Counted from the stretch's first letter, positions 17,944-28,169 are shown. The stretch: DNA of 64,000 nt from Haliea sp. (GCA_002692965.1 NZNC01000004.1:62001-126000), one strand, 5' to 3'. Program-made: numbers and translations. Notes: generated by a model not told the origin, from the sequence alone.

Positions 17944-19671
17944 TCAGCCGGCAGTGTCCGCAGCTTCCAGCGCCAGCGTCACCGGCTCCAGCAGCGCCGG
18001 GTGACGCTGGCCCAAGGCCTCCAGTTCCGCACGCGCCTGCCGGCGCAGGGCGGCCGATGCCGGGTCCTCGCAGCGCAGCAGCTCCGCCCGCAGCAGCCAT
18101 TCCTCGGGCCAGCTGGCCAGCTCGCGCGCCAGATCCTCGCGATCGACATCCGACTCGCCGCGCGCCAGCGCGTCCACCTGCCGGTACAGTGCCTGCAGGG
18201 CCGTGTCCCCGGATGGCGTGTACGAGGGCTCGGGCGTGGCGTCGCGGTAAAGCTGGTAACGCTCGCGGTCGGCCGTGCCGCCCCATACCGAATCAATGGC
18301 AGCGCCCACCGCCATGTCATAGCGCCCCCACTCGGGCTGGAACAGGGTGCGTCCGTCGAGATCGGTAACCGTGCAGTCCTCGAAGCTGAGCACCAGGTTG
18401 CGGTGCTCCTGCCGGAGAATATGACGCAGGCAGCCGCGCACGGTAATCCCGGAGAGAAACTCGAGGCTGACCTGTTCGTCGAGGCGGATATCGTGGGCTT
18501 TCAGCTCGTCCACCGAGTACTCCGAGAGGCAGCGGCTGAAGTCCTTGAGGCGACCCACCGGGGCGCCGAAACCACCGGCGTGAGCCTCGATGCCGTGGCC
18601 GTAGAGCTCGCTGTCCCGGAACGCCAGCTGCGTGGGGCCATCCGTGCGCAGATAGGTGGCATTGCCGACCGCATCGCAGCAGACCTCGACAAAGCGCCCG
18701 CTGACCTGGACCCCGGAGTCGTAGCCCGCGGTACAGACCGTCCCCGCGGCAATTGCCTTGCGCAGTGACTCGGCACCTCCGCGCTGAAAGCACATGCTGG
18801 CGGCAAACTCCTCCAGCACCTGGCTCAGGTGGCGGCAGCTTCGGGTCACGAAGAGTTGCGGCTGTTCGGTGGTGATGTCATAGGGGTAGCGCACCGCATC
18901 CACCGTCAGCGGCAATTTGCGGACGCGGCTGTCGTCGAGGCAGTGCCGGCTCTCACCCAGTGACGACAGCAGGCCGGCACCGAAGATGCGGTAGTCATCC
19001 AGCTCCCCGACCAGCCCGTACTCCACCGTCCACCAGTGCAGGCGCGTCAGCAGGGCCGCCTCCGAGGGCGCCTCTTCGCTCCGGGCCAGCTCCTGCAAGG
19101 TGGCTTCCGCCTCGCTGATGTCCTCGGGCCGGGTGCGCGGGTCCTCTTTAAGCCGGGACAGGCGACGCACTGCCTCGTACTGGGCCTCGTCGTGGCGCGA
19201 GGCCACCGCTTTCATGCCCACCTCGCCAAAGCGCTGCAGGAACTCCGCGTAATCGATATCGACGATAAATGGCGCGTGCCCCGCCGATTCGTGCACGATG
19301 TCCGGCGCCGGCGTGTAAAACAGGTGTTCGACACTGCGCATGTCGACGGCGATCACCAGGATGCGCAGGGCCTGGAATTCCATAAAGATCGCCGGCGGAA
19401 TGAACCCGTCCACAACCACCGCGCGCCAGCCCAGCCTGGCCAGGCAATCATTCATCTCTTCGATTGAAGGCACATGATCCAGGCTGATACCGGTGCGCTG
19501 CAGACCCTCGAGGTAGACGGGGTGGGCCGTGGTCCGCAGAGAAGCCACGAGATGGCGCAGGATGAAGCGCCACACGGCGTGATCCCGGGGCGTGTAGCGG
19601 GCCGGATCCTGCACCGCGACGAAGGGCCGCAGATGCGCCGGGAGACTGGCAATGATCTCTTGCTGCTGCAT
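17944..19671 (-). CDS. Aromatic amino acid (phenylalanine) hydroxylase, long form
   Basis: Non-heme iron, pterin-dependent monooxygenase, most likely phenylalanine to tyrosine. The iron ligands are His127 and His132 (PDIVHESAGHAPF) and Glu217 (HWWTVEYGLVGE). At 575 aa it is about twice the usual bacterial PhhA (about 260-300 aa): there is an insertion between residues 140 and 205 and a C-terminal region of about 280 residues (295-575) after the catalytic core, with no domain I recognise. RBS AGGAGG precedes ATG 19671. It lies 22 bp downstream of a MarR gene, so they form one operon. Tryptophan or tyrosine as substrate cannot be excluded. No pterin dehydratase gene is nearby. Confidence 0.88.
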   Translation of the reverse strand: MQQQEIIASLPAHLRPFVAVQDPARYTPRDHAVWRFILRHLVASLRTTAHPVYLEGLQRTGISLDHVPSIEEMNDCLARLGWRAVVVDGFIPPAIFMEFQALRILVIAVDMRSVEHLFYTPAPDIVHESAGHAPFIVDIDYAEFLQRFGEVGMKAVASRHDEAQYEAVRRLSRLKEDPRTRPEDISEAEATLQELARSEEAPSEAALLTRLHWWTVEYGLVGELDDYRIFGAGLLSSLGESRHCLDDSRVRKLPLTVDAVRYPYDITTEQPQLFVTRSCRHLSQVLEEFAASMCFQRGGAESLRKAIAAGTVCTAGYDSGVQVSGRFVEVCCDAVGNATYLRTDGPTQLAFRDSELYGHGIEAHAGGFGAPVGRLKDFSRCLSEYSVDELKAHDIRLDEQVSLEFLSGITVRGCLRHILRQEHRNLVLSFEDCTVTDLDGRTLFQPEWGRYDMAVGAAIDSVWGGTADRERYQLYRDATPEPSYTPSGDTALQALYRQVDALARGESDVDREDLARELASWPEEWLLRAELLRCEDPASAALRRQARAELEALGQRHPALLEPVTLALEAADTAG

Positions 19672-19693
19672 GGCGTCCTCCTGGGGGGCGGTG

Positions 19694-20152
19694 TCAGTCC
19701 GCCGTCTGTGCCTCGAGCGCCTGCAGGCGCTGGTCCAGGGTATCCAGAAGCTCGAACAGCTGCGCCCGCTGCCCCTGCGACAGGGGTTCGAGGAAATCCG
19801 CCTCCCACGCCAGCACCTCAGGTTCGATACGCCGATAGAGTGCGCGCCCCGAGGGGGTCAGGCTGAGCCAGGCGGCGCGGCTATCCTCTTCACAGGGCCG
19901 CCGCTGGAGCAGGTCACGCCTGGTCAGGCCCGCCACTGCCCGGGACACACGCACCTTGTCCATGGCCGTCAATCCGGTAATCTGGCTGGCACGAAGCTCG
20001 GGGTACTCCGCCAGGGTTACCAGGACACGCCACTCCGGCACGGAGATACCGAAGCGTTCCATGTAGATGCGCGAGAGGGAGTCGCTGATTCCCTGGGCCA
20101 GCCGGTTGGCCCGGTAGGGCAGGAACCTGGCGAGAGTCAATCGGGTGGGCAT
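19694..20152 (-). CDS. MarR-family transcriptional regulator
   Basis: 152-aa winged-helix regulator: VPEWRVLVTLAEYPELRASQITGLTAMDKVRVSRAVAGLTRRDLL is organised as the MarR helix-turn-helix, followed by a basic wing (RRPCEEDSRAAWLSLTPSG) and a long dimerisation helix. RBS AGGAG precedes ATG 20152. It is the first gene of the operon with the aromatic amino acid hydroxylase and its promoter carries a symmetric repeat, so autoregulation plus control of the hydroxylase is likely. Ligand unknown; an aromatic acid is the obvious candidate. Confidence 0.93.
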   Translation of the reverse strand: MPTRLTLARFLPYRANRLAQGISDSLSRIYMERFGISVPEWRVLVTLAEYPELRASQITGLTAMDKVRVSRAVAGLTRRDLLQRRPCEEDSRAAWLSLTPSGRALYRRIEPEVLAWEADFLEPLSQGQRAQLFELLDTLDQRLQALEAQTAD

Positions 20153-20168
20153 GCTGCTCCTGCTGTCT

Positions 20169-20214
20169 GAGTGAAACAGGCCGCCAATATAGTTTCACTC
20201 GCAACCAGTGTCCA
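20169..20214 (-). promoter_or_regulatory. MarR/hydroxylase operon promoter with flanking inverted repeat
   Basis: On the minus strand TGGACA (20214-20209), a 17-bp spacer and TATATT (20191-20186) form a good sigma-70 promoter. The 9-bp inverted repeat GAGTGAAAC (20169-20177) / GTTTCACTC (20192-20200), separated by 14 bp, brackets the -10 box: one arm lies in the spacer and the other at the expected start of transcription. A repressor bound to both arms would block the promoter. Confidence 0.65.
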
Positions 20215-20215
20215 G

Positions 20216-21643
20216 TCAGCGGCGATAGTCCAGGGGCGGCTCCCGGTCGCCCAGCAGGGGGCGATACTCGAAATCCTCTCCGCGGCGTTGTTCGAATTCC
20301 TCGCGGGCTGCCCGCAGCAAATCGCGATCACGGAACAGCTCCGCCGCGGTCAGTGCCAGGGTTCGTGCCGCCACCTGCATACCCTTCTCGCCAATGGCTG
20401 TGCCCCCCGCGGCAATCGCCTGCCAGGTGTGCGGCGCGGTACCGGGCACCCAGGTGGCCGCGCGCATTTCGCTGGTGGGGACCGTCCAGCTGACGTCACC
20501 CACGTCGGTCGAACCCATGCCCTGTTCTTCGGTGAAGGGCTCAATCCGGGCGGCGGCCGCGGCCAGGTCGGCCCCGGAGGTCTGCAGCGATGTCGCCAGC
20601 TGCCGCGCCCAGGCGAGGTCCCCGTCGTCGTACTGCACACCCCCCACCTGCTGCAGCTTGTCGTGCATCAGGCGCGACAAGGTCGCATTGGGGAGAACGC
20701 TGTGATTACCGTGAATCACCTCGTACTCGAGCCGCGTGCCAGTTCCGCGGGCGGCACCCTCCGCGGCGTCCTCCAGGCGCGCCCAGAGGCCTTCCAGTTC
20801 ACCCGCATCCGGGTGGCGCAGATAGTAAAAGACTTCGGCGAAATCCGGCACCACATTGGGGGCCGAGCCCCCGCTGGTGATCACATAGTGAAGTCGCGCG
20901 CTGTCCGGCATGTGTTCGCGCATCAAATTGGCCATGAAGTTCATGGCCTCCACCCCATCCAGGGCCGAGCGGCCGCGCTCCGGGGCAACGGCGGCGTGGG
21001 AGCTGACGCCGTGGAAGCGAAACTTGGCCGACTTGTTGGCCAGGGTCGAGGCGGCATTGGCGGCATTGCGGTCCGCCGGGTGCCAGACCAGGACCGCGTC
21101 GGCATCGTCGAAAAGGCCTGCACGGACCATGTAAACCTTGCCCGAGCCGCCCTCTTCCGCCGGTGTTCCGTACAGGCGCAGGGTGCCTTCCACACCCTCG
21201 GCCGCCATCCATTGGCGCACCGCGAGGGCGGCGGCGACCGAGCCAGCCCCGAACAGGTGGTGACCGCAGGCATGCCCGCTGTCCAGCTCCGGATGAGGCT
21301 CGCGATAAGGCGCGGCGGTCTGGGAAATGCCGGGCAGTGCGTCAAACTCCGCCAACATGCCAATCACCGGCTCGCCACTGCCGTAGCTGGCCACGAAAGC
21401 CGTGGGGATGCCCGCCACCCCACTCTCCACCGCGAAACCTGCCGCCGCAAGCTCCTCCTGCAACAGTCGACTGCTGCGCTGCTCCAGGTAGCCCAGTTCC
21501 GCGGTTTCCCAGAGGGTATTGGCGAGGGTCGCGAATCGCTCCCGCTCGCTGTCCAGGTAGTCGCTTATCAGGGACTGCTGCGCGACGGTGGGCAGGCAGA
21601 ACAGCGCGAGGGCAAGCGGAAGATAGCGGAATGACTTGGGCAT
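20216..21643 (-). CDS. Exported M20-family amidohydrolase (AbgB-like)
   Basis: 475-aa zinc amidohydrolase with an N-terminal signal peptide (SFRYLPLALALFCLPTVAQQ, cut around residue 21), so periplasmic. Metal-binding and catalytic segments: EFDALPG, SGHACGHHLFG and GTPAEEGGSGK; the dimerisation domain (FHGVSSHAAVAPERGRSALDG) is of the aminoacylase/AbgB type. AbgB relatives cleave p-aminobenzoyl-glutamate or other N-acyl amino acids; the actual substrate here is unknown. RBS TTGGAGA upstream of ATG 21643. It stands alone between the MarR promoter and the UrcA gene. Confidence 0.88.
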   Translation of the reverse strand: MPKSFRYLPLALALFCLPTVAQQSLISDYLDSERERFATLANTLWETAELGYLEQRSSRLLQEELAAAGFAVESGVAGIPTAFVASYGSGEPVIGMLAEFDALPGISQTAAPYREPHPELDSGHACGHHLFGAGSVAAALAVRQWMAAEGVEGTLRLYGTPAEEGGSGKVYMVRAGLFDDADAVLVWHPADRNAANAASTLANKSAKFRFHGVSSHAAVAPERGRSALDGVEAMNFMANLMREHMPDSARLHYVITSGGSAPNVVPDFAEVFYYLRHPDAGELEGLWARLEDAAEGAARGTGTRLEYEVIHGNHSVLPNATLSRLMHDKLQQVGGVQYDDGDLAWARQLATSLQTSGADLAAAAARIEPFTEEQGMGSTDVGDVSWTVPTSEMRAATWVPGTAPHTWQAIAAGGTAIGEKGMQVAARTLALTAAELFRDRDLLRAAREEFEQRRGEDFEYRPLLGDREPPLDYRR

Positions 21644-21725
21644 GGCGGCATCTCCAAGGGTAACCTGGCCAGTACCTTAGCACCGCCAGTCGGGGAATGC
21701 CTGATAAAATGGGCGGGGAAAGAGT

Positions 21726-21782
21726 CAGGGAACTGCCGTTGGCGACAGCTCCCTGGAGGCTCCCGACAGGGGTCCCGGGAGC
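21726..21782. repeat. Two adjacent hairpins downstream of UrcA gene
   Basis: CAGGGA/TCCCTG (21726-21755) and GCTCCCG/CGGGAGC (21759-21782) can each form a stem-loop just past the UrcA stop. Neither has a T-run, so intrinsic termination is uncertain; they may stabilise the mRNA 3' end. Confidence 0.35.
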
Positions 21783-21792
21783 AGAAAGGGGA

Positions 21793-22137
21793 TCAGTTGC
21801 TGGCCAGAGCCGCAGCCTGGGTGTCGGCCATTGCAGCGGAGAGCGCGCGCTCGTAGCAATCCTGGTTTTCAGCTGCCAGGCGCGGGCTGCCCGCGGCGCG
21901 GTAGTCCGCGGGACCGCAGACCCGGCGTGCCGCGCTGCTCAAGCGGTAGTGCAGGGCCTCCTGGCCTTCCATGGTGCCCAGGTTCAGGTCCGCCACGGAA
22001 ACCGTGACACTGTGGCTGCCCCGGCCCTCGACCAGGGTCTGTTCCACCGCGGGGGCGGAAGTGGCCGCGCTGGCGAGGCCGGTGCTGACAACGAATACCA
22101 GGGCGCCGAAAGAGGTGGTCGCGATGTGCTTTTTCAT
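21793..22137 (-). CDS. UrcA family protein
   Basis: 114-aa secreted protein of unknown function. A classical signal peptide (MKKHIATTSFGALVFVVSTG, cleavage after LASA near residue 24) is followed by a small domain with VTVSVADLNLGTMEGQEALHYRLSSAARRVCG and DCYERAL; the two cysteines probably form a disulfide. These features match UrcA proteins, common in proteobacteria that have many TonB receptors and sphingomonad-like lifestyles. RBS AGGAGAA precedes the ATG. It appears monocistronic. Confidence 0.85.
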   Translation of the reverse strand: MKKHIATTSFGALVFVVSTGLASAATSAPAVEQTLVEGRGSHSVTVSVADLNLGTMEGQEALHYRLSSAARRVCGPADYRAAGSPRLAAENQDCYERALSAAMADTQAAALASN

Positions 22138-22343
22138 GATGATTCTCCTGACCGTGTTGGGGTTCCCGGGAGTCGGCGCTGGTCGCCGCGCTCTCCATGG
22201 GGTGTCACACTAGGGCAGGGGAGCATTCATCGCAGCCCGCTTTCGACCAGCCGCCGGCTGCCCGCGACCAGTTGCTGGAATCCAGCGACGAACGGCCGCC
22301 GTAAACAGTCCGTCAGACGCGCAGACAACAGGAACCAGAGAGC

Positions 22344-23429
22344 ATGCACTACCAAGGACTGCCCGACTTCCGCCACGAAACCTCCGAGCGGATCGGTGTG
22401 TTGATTACCAACCTGGGCACCCCGGACGCCCCCGAGCGGGGTCCGCTTCGGCGCTACCTGAAACAGTTCCTGTGGGACCCGCGCGTGGTCGAGGTCTCAC
22501 GCCCACTGTGGGCCCTGATCCTGCACGGCATCATCTTGAACACCCGGCCGGCGCGCTCGGCCGAAGCTTATCGCTCGGTATGGACCGAGGAGGGCTCGCC
22601 CCTGCTGCTGCACACCCGCGATCAGGCGGAAGCGCTGCAGGCGAGCCTCACGGCCCGCTACGGCCATGGCATCGACCTGCGCTTCGCCATGCGCTACGGC
22701 AGCCCCTCGATTCCCGACACCCTGCAGGCCATGCTCGACGGCGGCATTCGCAAGCTGCTGGTGCTTCCGCTCTACCCCCAGTACTCCGGCGCCACCACCG
22801 GTTCCACCTTTGATGCCCTGGCCGCCGACTTCACCCGGCGGCGCTGGCTGCCGGAACTGCGTTTCGTTGCCAGCTACCACGACCACCCGGCCTACATCGA
22901 CGCCCTGGCGAGCTCGATCCGGCAACACTGGGAGAGCCACGGGCGCGCCGATCGCCTGGTCCTCTCCTACCACGGCGAGCCGGAGCGTTACCTGCACGCC
23001 GGGGACCCCTACCACTGCCACTGCCACAAGACCAGCCGGCTGCTCGCGGAGGCGCTGGACCTGGGCGACGACGACTACCTGACCTGTTTCCAGTCGCGTT
23101 TTGGCCGGGAAACCTGGCTGCAGCCCTACACCGATGAAACACTGAAATCCCTGCCCGGGCAGGGTGTGCGCAGTGTACAGGTGGTGTGTCCCGGCTTTTC
23201 CGCGGACTGTCTGGAAACCCTGGAGGAAATCGGAGTGGAAAACCGGGATTACTTCCTGGAAGCGGGCGGCGAGCGCTACGAGTTCATCCCCTGCCTGAAC
23301 GCCACGGAAGGGCACATCGAGGCCCTCGCGACCATTCTCGGTGAACAGTTGCAGGGCTGGTTGCCCCTCGATGGGGAAGCACCCGAAGCAACCCGGGAGC
23401 GCGCCCTGCGGGCCGGCGCCAAACAGTAG
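22344..23429 (+). CDS. hemH: Ferrochelatase
   Basis: Inserts Fe(II) into protoporphyrin IX, the last step of protoheme synthesis. 361 aa. Recognisable blocks: VLITNLGTPDAPE at the N-terminus, LPLYPQYSGATTGS, the active-site histidine in VLSYHGEPERYL, and VVCPGFSADCLETLEEI near the C-terminus. RBS AGGAACC/AGAG lies just before ATG 22344. There are no other heme genes beside it. The cysteines in CHCHK and elsewhere could be compared with [2Fe-2S] ferrochelatases, but I do not see a clear cluster motif. Confidence 0.96.
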   Translation: MHYQGLPDFRHETSERIGVLITNLGTPDAPERGPLRRYLKQFLWDPRVVEVSRPLWALILHGIILNTRPARSAEAYRSVWTEEGSPLLLHTRDQAEALQASLTARYGHGIDLRFAMRYGSPSIPDTLQAMLDGGIRKLLVLPLYPQYSGATTGSTFDALAADFTRRRWLPELRFVASYHDHPAYIDALASSIRQHWESHGRADRLVLSYHGEPERYLHAGDPYHCHCHKTSRLLAEALDLGDDDYLTCFQSRFGRETWLQPYTDETLKSLPGQGVRSVQVVCPGFSADCLETLEEIGVENRDYFLEAGGERYEFIPCLNATEGHIEALATILGEQLQGWLPLDGEAPEATRERALRAGAKQ

Positions 23430-23474
23430 CCGGTACCAAGGGCGAGCCCCAGCGGGCCCGCAATACTGTCGCCG

Positions 23475-23927
23475 CTAAAGCCAGCGCCGCACACGCTGGC
23501 GGTAGGCGCGATAATCGGCGCCGAAGCGCTCCTCGAGCAGGCTCTCCTCGGGCAGAATGTAGCGCCACTGGATGATCAGCATGAACAGCGGCGGTATCAG
23601 CAGTGCCGTCGCAGCCCCCACCGTTACCGCGGTGGCGAAGAGTATCAAGGTCATGCCCAGGTACATCGGGTTGCGCGTCCAGCGGTAGACACCGCCGGTC
23701 ACCAGCGCGGACACCTCGCGAAAAGGCACCATGTCGGTGCCCGCCCGCTTGAAACGCCCCCCGGCAATCACCAGCAGCGTCAGCCCCGCCAGCAGCAATA
23801 CCCCGCCCAGCCAATGGCCCAGGGAACTGGTGAAACGCAGCCCCGGAAAGTACTCGTTGCACACGAAAATCGCCACGATGCCGAATACCAGCCACATTGG
23901 GGGGTAGATAATGCGTTTGACTGTCAT
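23475..23927 (-). CDS. Isoprenylcysteine methyltransferase-like integral membrane protein
   Basis: 150-aa membrane protein with about four hydrophobic segments. The C-terminal GVYRWTRNPMYLGM block, followed by RFGADYRAYRQRVRRWL, is the ICMT/PEMT-type signature that binds S-adenosylmethionine at the membrane face. Bacterial relatives methylate small lipid-like or unknown substrates. I chose ATG 23927 (MTVKRIIYPP); the longer frame to 24008 enters the ZIP gene. It follows the ZIP gene by 19 bp and is probably cotranscribed with it. Confidence 0.8.
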   Translation of the reverse strand: MTVKRIIYPPMWLVFGIVAIFVCNEYFPGLRFTSSLGHWLGGVLLLAGLTLLVIAGGRFKRAGTDMVPFREVSALVTGGVYRWTRNPMYLGMTLILFATAVTVGAATALLIPPLFMLIIQWRYILPEESLLEERFGADYRAYRQRVRRWL

Positions 23928-23946
23928 GGTGACCGCTGTCCTCCCG

Positions 23947-24879
23947 TCAACCGTGCGCGAGATGCGCTCCCGCGGGTTCAAGACTTCCCAGGCTCCAGGC
24001 GAGCACAATGCCCAGCACGAAAGCCAGCGTCAACTTGATACGGTCGTGACTGTGGAAGTGGACTTCCGGCAGCAGATCACTCAGGGCAATGCAGACAAAG
24101 GCGCCCGCCGAGAAGGCCAGGGCCGCGGCCACCACGTGGTGCCGCGCATCGCCCAGCATGTCGACGCCGAAGAAGAACAGCAGCGCCCCCAGAGGGCAGA
24201 GCAGAGCGAACCCGAGGTTGGCCAGGCGCAGGGCGCGCGGACCCCAGCCCCCCGCCGCCATCAACGTGGTAATCGACATCGCATCCAGGGGCTTGTGCAA
24301 CAGGATGGCGAGGAAGACTCCCAGCCCCAGCAGGCCGGCAGCGTGGGCCGAGTCCCCCTGCATGGCCGCACCCAGGGCGATGCCATCGATAACCGTATGC
24401 AGGCCCAGGCCCAGGGCCAGTCCCAGCCAGCTGAGCCGGTGCACCTGGGCGCCCGGGACGACGGCCGTCGGATGCCCATCGCCGACACCGTGGTGGTGAT
24501 GGTGGTGTTCATGCCCGTGGGCGTGGCCGTGGCCCTCGTTTCCACCGGGCACAATCGCCACGGATTCCAGGTCCCCGGCGGCGCTGAAATCGTGCTGATG
24601 GAAATGGAACATGCGCAGCAGCAACAGCATCACCACCAGACCAATCATCAGCCACCAGGCAGCGGTGTCCGCGGCCCCGGGGTGATCCAGCACCACGATA
24701 CTGTGGGGAAGCAGATGATAGAAGGCGACCCCCAGCATCAGACCGGAAACAAAACTCATGGCCACCTGAGTCCGCGTATGCGTCATCCTGATCCGCGCCG
24801 GCAGCCAGCCGCCAAGCATGGAAAACCCGGCGATGGCCAGGCAATAACCTATCAGGAGCAGTTCGGCAGTCAGTGTCAT
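23947..24879 (-). CDS. ZIP family metal transporter
   Basis: Inner-membrane divalent metal (zinc or similar) transporter with about eight membrane segments. A histidine-rich loop (HGHAHGHEHHHHHHG, around residues 115-130) lies between segments III and IV, as in ZIP proteins. The conserved amphipathic segment LGLHTVIDGIALG supplies the metal-site HxxxE/D pattern. The longest frame begins at a TTG at 24909; I prefer ATG 24879 with GGGGAA upstream, giving 310 aa. It starts 38 bp after proB and may be read through from the obgE-proB transcript. Confidence 0.87.
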   Translation of the reverse strand: MTLTAELLLIGYCLAIAGFSMLGGWLPARIRMTHTRTQVAMSFVSGLMLGVAFYHLLPHSIVVLDHPGAADTAAWWLMIGLVVMLLLLRMFHFHQHDFSAAGDLESVAIVPGGNEGHGHAHGHEHHHHHHGVGDGHPTAVVPGAQVHRLSWLGLALGLGLHTVIDGIALGAAMQGDSAHAAGLLGLGVFLAILLHKPLDAMSITTLMAAGGWGPRALRLANLGFALLCPLGALLFFFGVDMLGDARHHVVAAALAFSAGAFVCIALSDLLPEVHFHSHDRIKLTLAFVLGIVLAWSLGSLEPAGAHLAHG

Positions 24880-24917
24880 GACAGCGGCATTCCCCGGAGC
24901 AGTGGACAATTCGAGAC

Positions 24918-26044
24918 CTAGAGCAGGACCAGGTTGTCGCGGTGTATGAGTTCCTCGTCACCCTGGTAGCCCAGCAGCCCGGCAATGGCCCCAGAGGGCT
25001 GGCCGAGGATGCGACGGGTTTCGATATCGCTGTAGTTGACCAGCCCGCGCGCCACTTCGCGACCGTCAGGCCCCAGGCAGGACACCATGTCACCGCGCTG
25101 AAAGCGTCCACGCACACCGCGCACACCGACCGGCAGCAGGCTGCGGCCCGCCTCCCGCAACACCCGCACAGCGCCCTCGTCCAGCTCGACGCTCCCGGGT
25201 ATCTGCACCATACCGGCCAGCCATTGCTTGCGTGCATTTTGCGGCTGCTTGCCGGTACGCAGCCAGGTCCCCAGGTTTTCGCCCGCGCTTACCCGGTGAA
25301 TGACGTCTTCCAGGCGGCCGCTGGTAATCAGCGTCTCGGTGCCGGAGCGCGCCGCCAGGCGGGCCGCGCGCAGCTTGGTGACCATGCCACCGCGCCCCAG
25401 GGCGCCGCCCTCACCGGCCATACTGTCGAGCGCCGTGTCGTGCACATCCCGCCTATCCACCAGGCGGGCATCGGGGTGCTGCCGCGGGTCGGCCTCAAAC
25501 AAGCCCAGCTGGTCAGTCAGCAACAGGAGGGCATCGGCGTCGATCAGGTTGGCCACCAGGGCGGCCAGGGTGTCGTTGTCGCCAAAGCGGATCTCGTCGG
25601 TCACCACCGTATCGTTCTCGTTGACAATCGGCAGCACGCCGAGCCCGAGCAGCGTGGTCAGGGTGGCCCGGGCGTTCAGGTAGCGGTCGCGGGCCGTGAT
25701 GTCGTCGTGCCCGAGCAGAATCTGGGCCGTGGCGAGGCCGTGGGGGTCGCAGGCATTCTCGTAGGCACGCACCAGAATCGACTGCCCGACCGCCGCGGCG
25801 GCCTGCAGATCGTGCAGCTGCTGCGGGCGGCGCGGCCAGCCGAGGCGCACGATACCCGCCGCCACGGCACCGCTGGAGACCAGCACCACCTCAGCACCGC
25901 GCTCGCGCAGGGCGACGATCTGGGCCACCAGGTTGGCAATCACATCATTGTCCAGGCCGCGACCATCATTGGTCAGCAGCGCACTGCCCACCTTGACCAC
26001 CCAGCGACGGGCAGAGGCAATTTCCTTGCGACTGTTGTCTGCCA

Positions 26045-26045
<1 letters not shown>
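24918..26045 (-). CDS. proB: Glutamate 5-kinase
   Basis: First step of proline synthesis: phosphorylates glutamate to gamma-glutamyl phosphate. 375 aa with the amino-acid-kinase domain ([15 protein letters not shown] at the N-terminus, [34 protein letters not shown]) and a C-terminal PUA domain (about residues 275-370), as in E. coli ProB. The start codon shares one base with the stop of obgE (TGATG), so translation is coupled. obgE-proB adjacency is common in gammaproteobacteria. proA is not in the window. Confidence 0.96.
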
Positions 26046-27250
<1,205 letters not shown>

Positions 27251-27270
27251 CTAGCCGGGGGTAATCAGTA

Positions 27271-27304
27271 TAAAAAAAAAGCCCCGTCAGACGACGAGGC
27301 TTTT
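27271..27304 (-). terminator. Rho-independent terminator after rpmA
   Basis: On the minus strand GCCTCGTC and GACGGGGC pair around a GTCT loop (one G-T pair) and are followed by a run of nine T. It lies 40 bp after the rpmA stop and 36 bp before the obgE start codon, on the same strand as both. Confidence 0.85.
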
Positions 27305-27343
27305 CCTGCAGACCCTCGCGGGTCACCTCATCAGGGACCCCGC

Positions 27344-27601
27344 TCAGGCGCTGACCACCTGAACAAACTTGCGGTTGTTGGGCCCGCGGGTCACGAACTC
27401 GACCTTGCCTTCCGCCGTGGCGAACAGCGTGTGGTCGCGACCGACGCGCACGTTGTCACCGGCGTGGAAGCGGGTGCCGCGCTGACGGACCAGGATGTTG
27501 CCGGCCTTGACCAGCTGACCGCCGAAGCGCTTCACGCCAAGGCGTTTACTTTCCGAATCGCGACCGTTGCGGGTACTGCCGCCTGCTTTCTTGTGTGCCA
27601 T
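27344..27601 (-). CDS. rpmA: 50S ribosomal protein L27
   Basis: 85-aa ribosomal protein at the peptidyl transferase centre. The N-terminus [20 protein letters not shown] is the intact form with no cleavable leader, and [18 protein letters not shown] follow the family. It begins 15 bp after rplU in the conserved rplU-rpmA-obgE order. RBS AGGAGGCTAGCGC region precedes the ATG. Confidence 0.98.
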   Translation of the reverse strand: MAHKKAGGSTRNGRDSESKRLGVKRFGGQLVKAGNILVRQRGTRFHAGDNVRVGRDHTLFATAEGKVEFVTRGPNNRKFVQVVSA

Positions 27602-27616
27602 TGCGCTAGCCTCCTG

Positions 27617-27925
27617 TTACGCCGAAATACCGGTGATTTTCACTTCGGTGAACCACTGACGGTGACCCGTCTCTCTCCGGTAGTGCTTGCGGCGGTTGAA
27701 CTTGACGATCTTCACCTTCTTGTGGCGGCCGTGGTTGACCACCTCGGCGGTGACCTTGGCACCCTCGACAACCGGGGTCCCAATCTTGACCTGCTCGCCC
27801 CCAACCATCAGCACGCGATCGAACTCGACCGTCTCGCCAGTGGGCACTTCAATTTTTTCCAGCTTGAGGGTCTCGCCCTCAACGACGCGGTGCTGCTTGC
27901 CGCCGCTCTCGATTACTGCGTACAT
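27617..27925 (-). CDS. rplU: 50S ribosomal protein L21
   Basis: 102-aa protein that binds 23S r[17 protein letters not shown] at the N-terminus and [17 protein letters not shown] near the C-terminus are diagnostic. First gene of rplU-rpmA(-obgE-proB), transcribed from the promoter at 28056-28084 with a leader of about 120 nt. Divergent from ispB, the usual gammaproteobacterial arrangement. Confidence 0.98.
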   Translation of the reverse strand: MYAVIESGGKQHRVVEGETLKLEKIEVPTGETVEFDRVLMVGGEQVKIGTPVVEGAKVTAEVVNHGRHKKVKIVKFNRRKHYRRETGHRQWFTEVKITGISA

Positions 27926-28055
27926 TGTACTCTCCGTTCAGTTAGCCTGCTCGCGATCGTAACAACCCTCGAGAGGGGGCAGAGCCAGGCACAGACAGGT
28001 TTCAGGGGACTCACCGGGCCCGCGCGCAGGCGCAGGGACAGGTCAGAGGGCGCGG

Positions 28056-28084
28056 ATTCTACCCGAAGCGCGCACATCGGGCAA
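28056..28084 (-). promoter_or_regulatory. Sigma-70 promoter for rplU
   Basis: Minus strand TTGCCC (28084-28079), 17-bp spacer, TAGAAT (28061-28056). It lies back to back with the ispB promoter, so the two operons start about 100 bp apart. Confidence 0.65.
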
Positions 28085-28112
28085 GTAAAGTTCACCAGCG
28101 CCTCACTGCTTC

Positions 28113-28141
28113 TTGACACCCCCCTGAGCGCCCCCTAGCAT
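28113..28141 (+). promoter_or_regulatory. Sigma-70 promoter for ispB
   Basis: TTGACA (28113-28118), 17-bp spacer, TAGCAT (28136-28141). The -10 box contains the ATG at 28140, so that codon is not in the transcript and the start must be ATG 28170. Confidence 0.7.
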
Positions 28142-28169
28142 GCCGGGGCACTCAACAGGCGGCCACAGC

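Noticed and set aside
28140-28169. ATG 28140 as ispB start
   Set aside because: It is inside the -10 hexamer of a TTGACA-N17-TAGCAT promoter, so it precedes the transcript.
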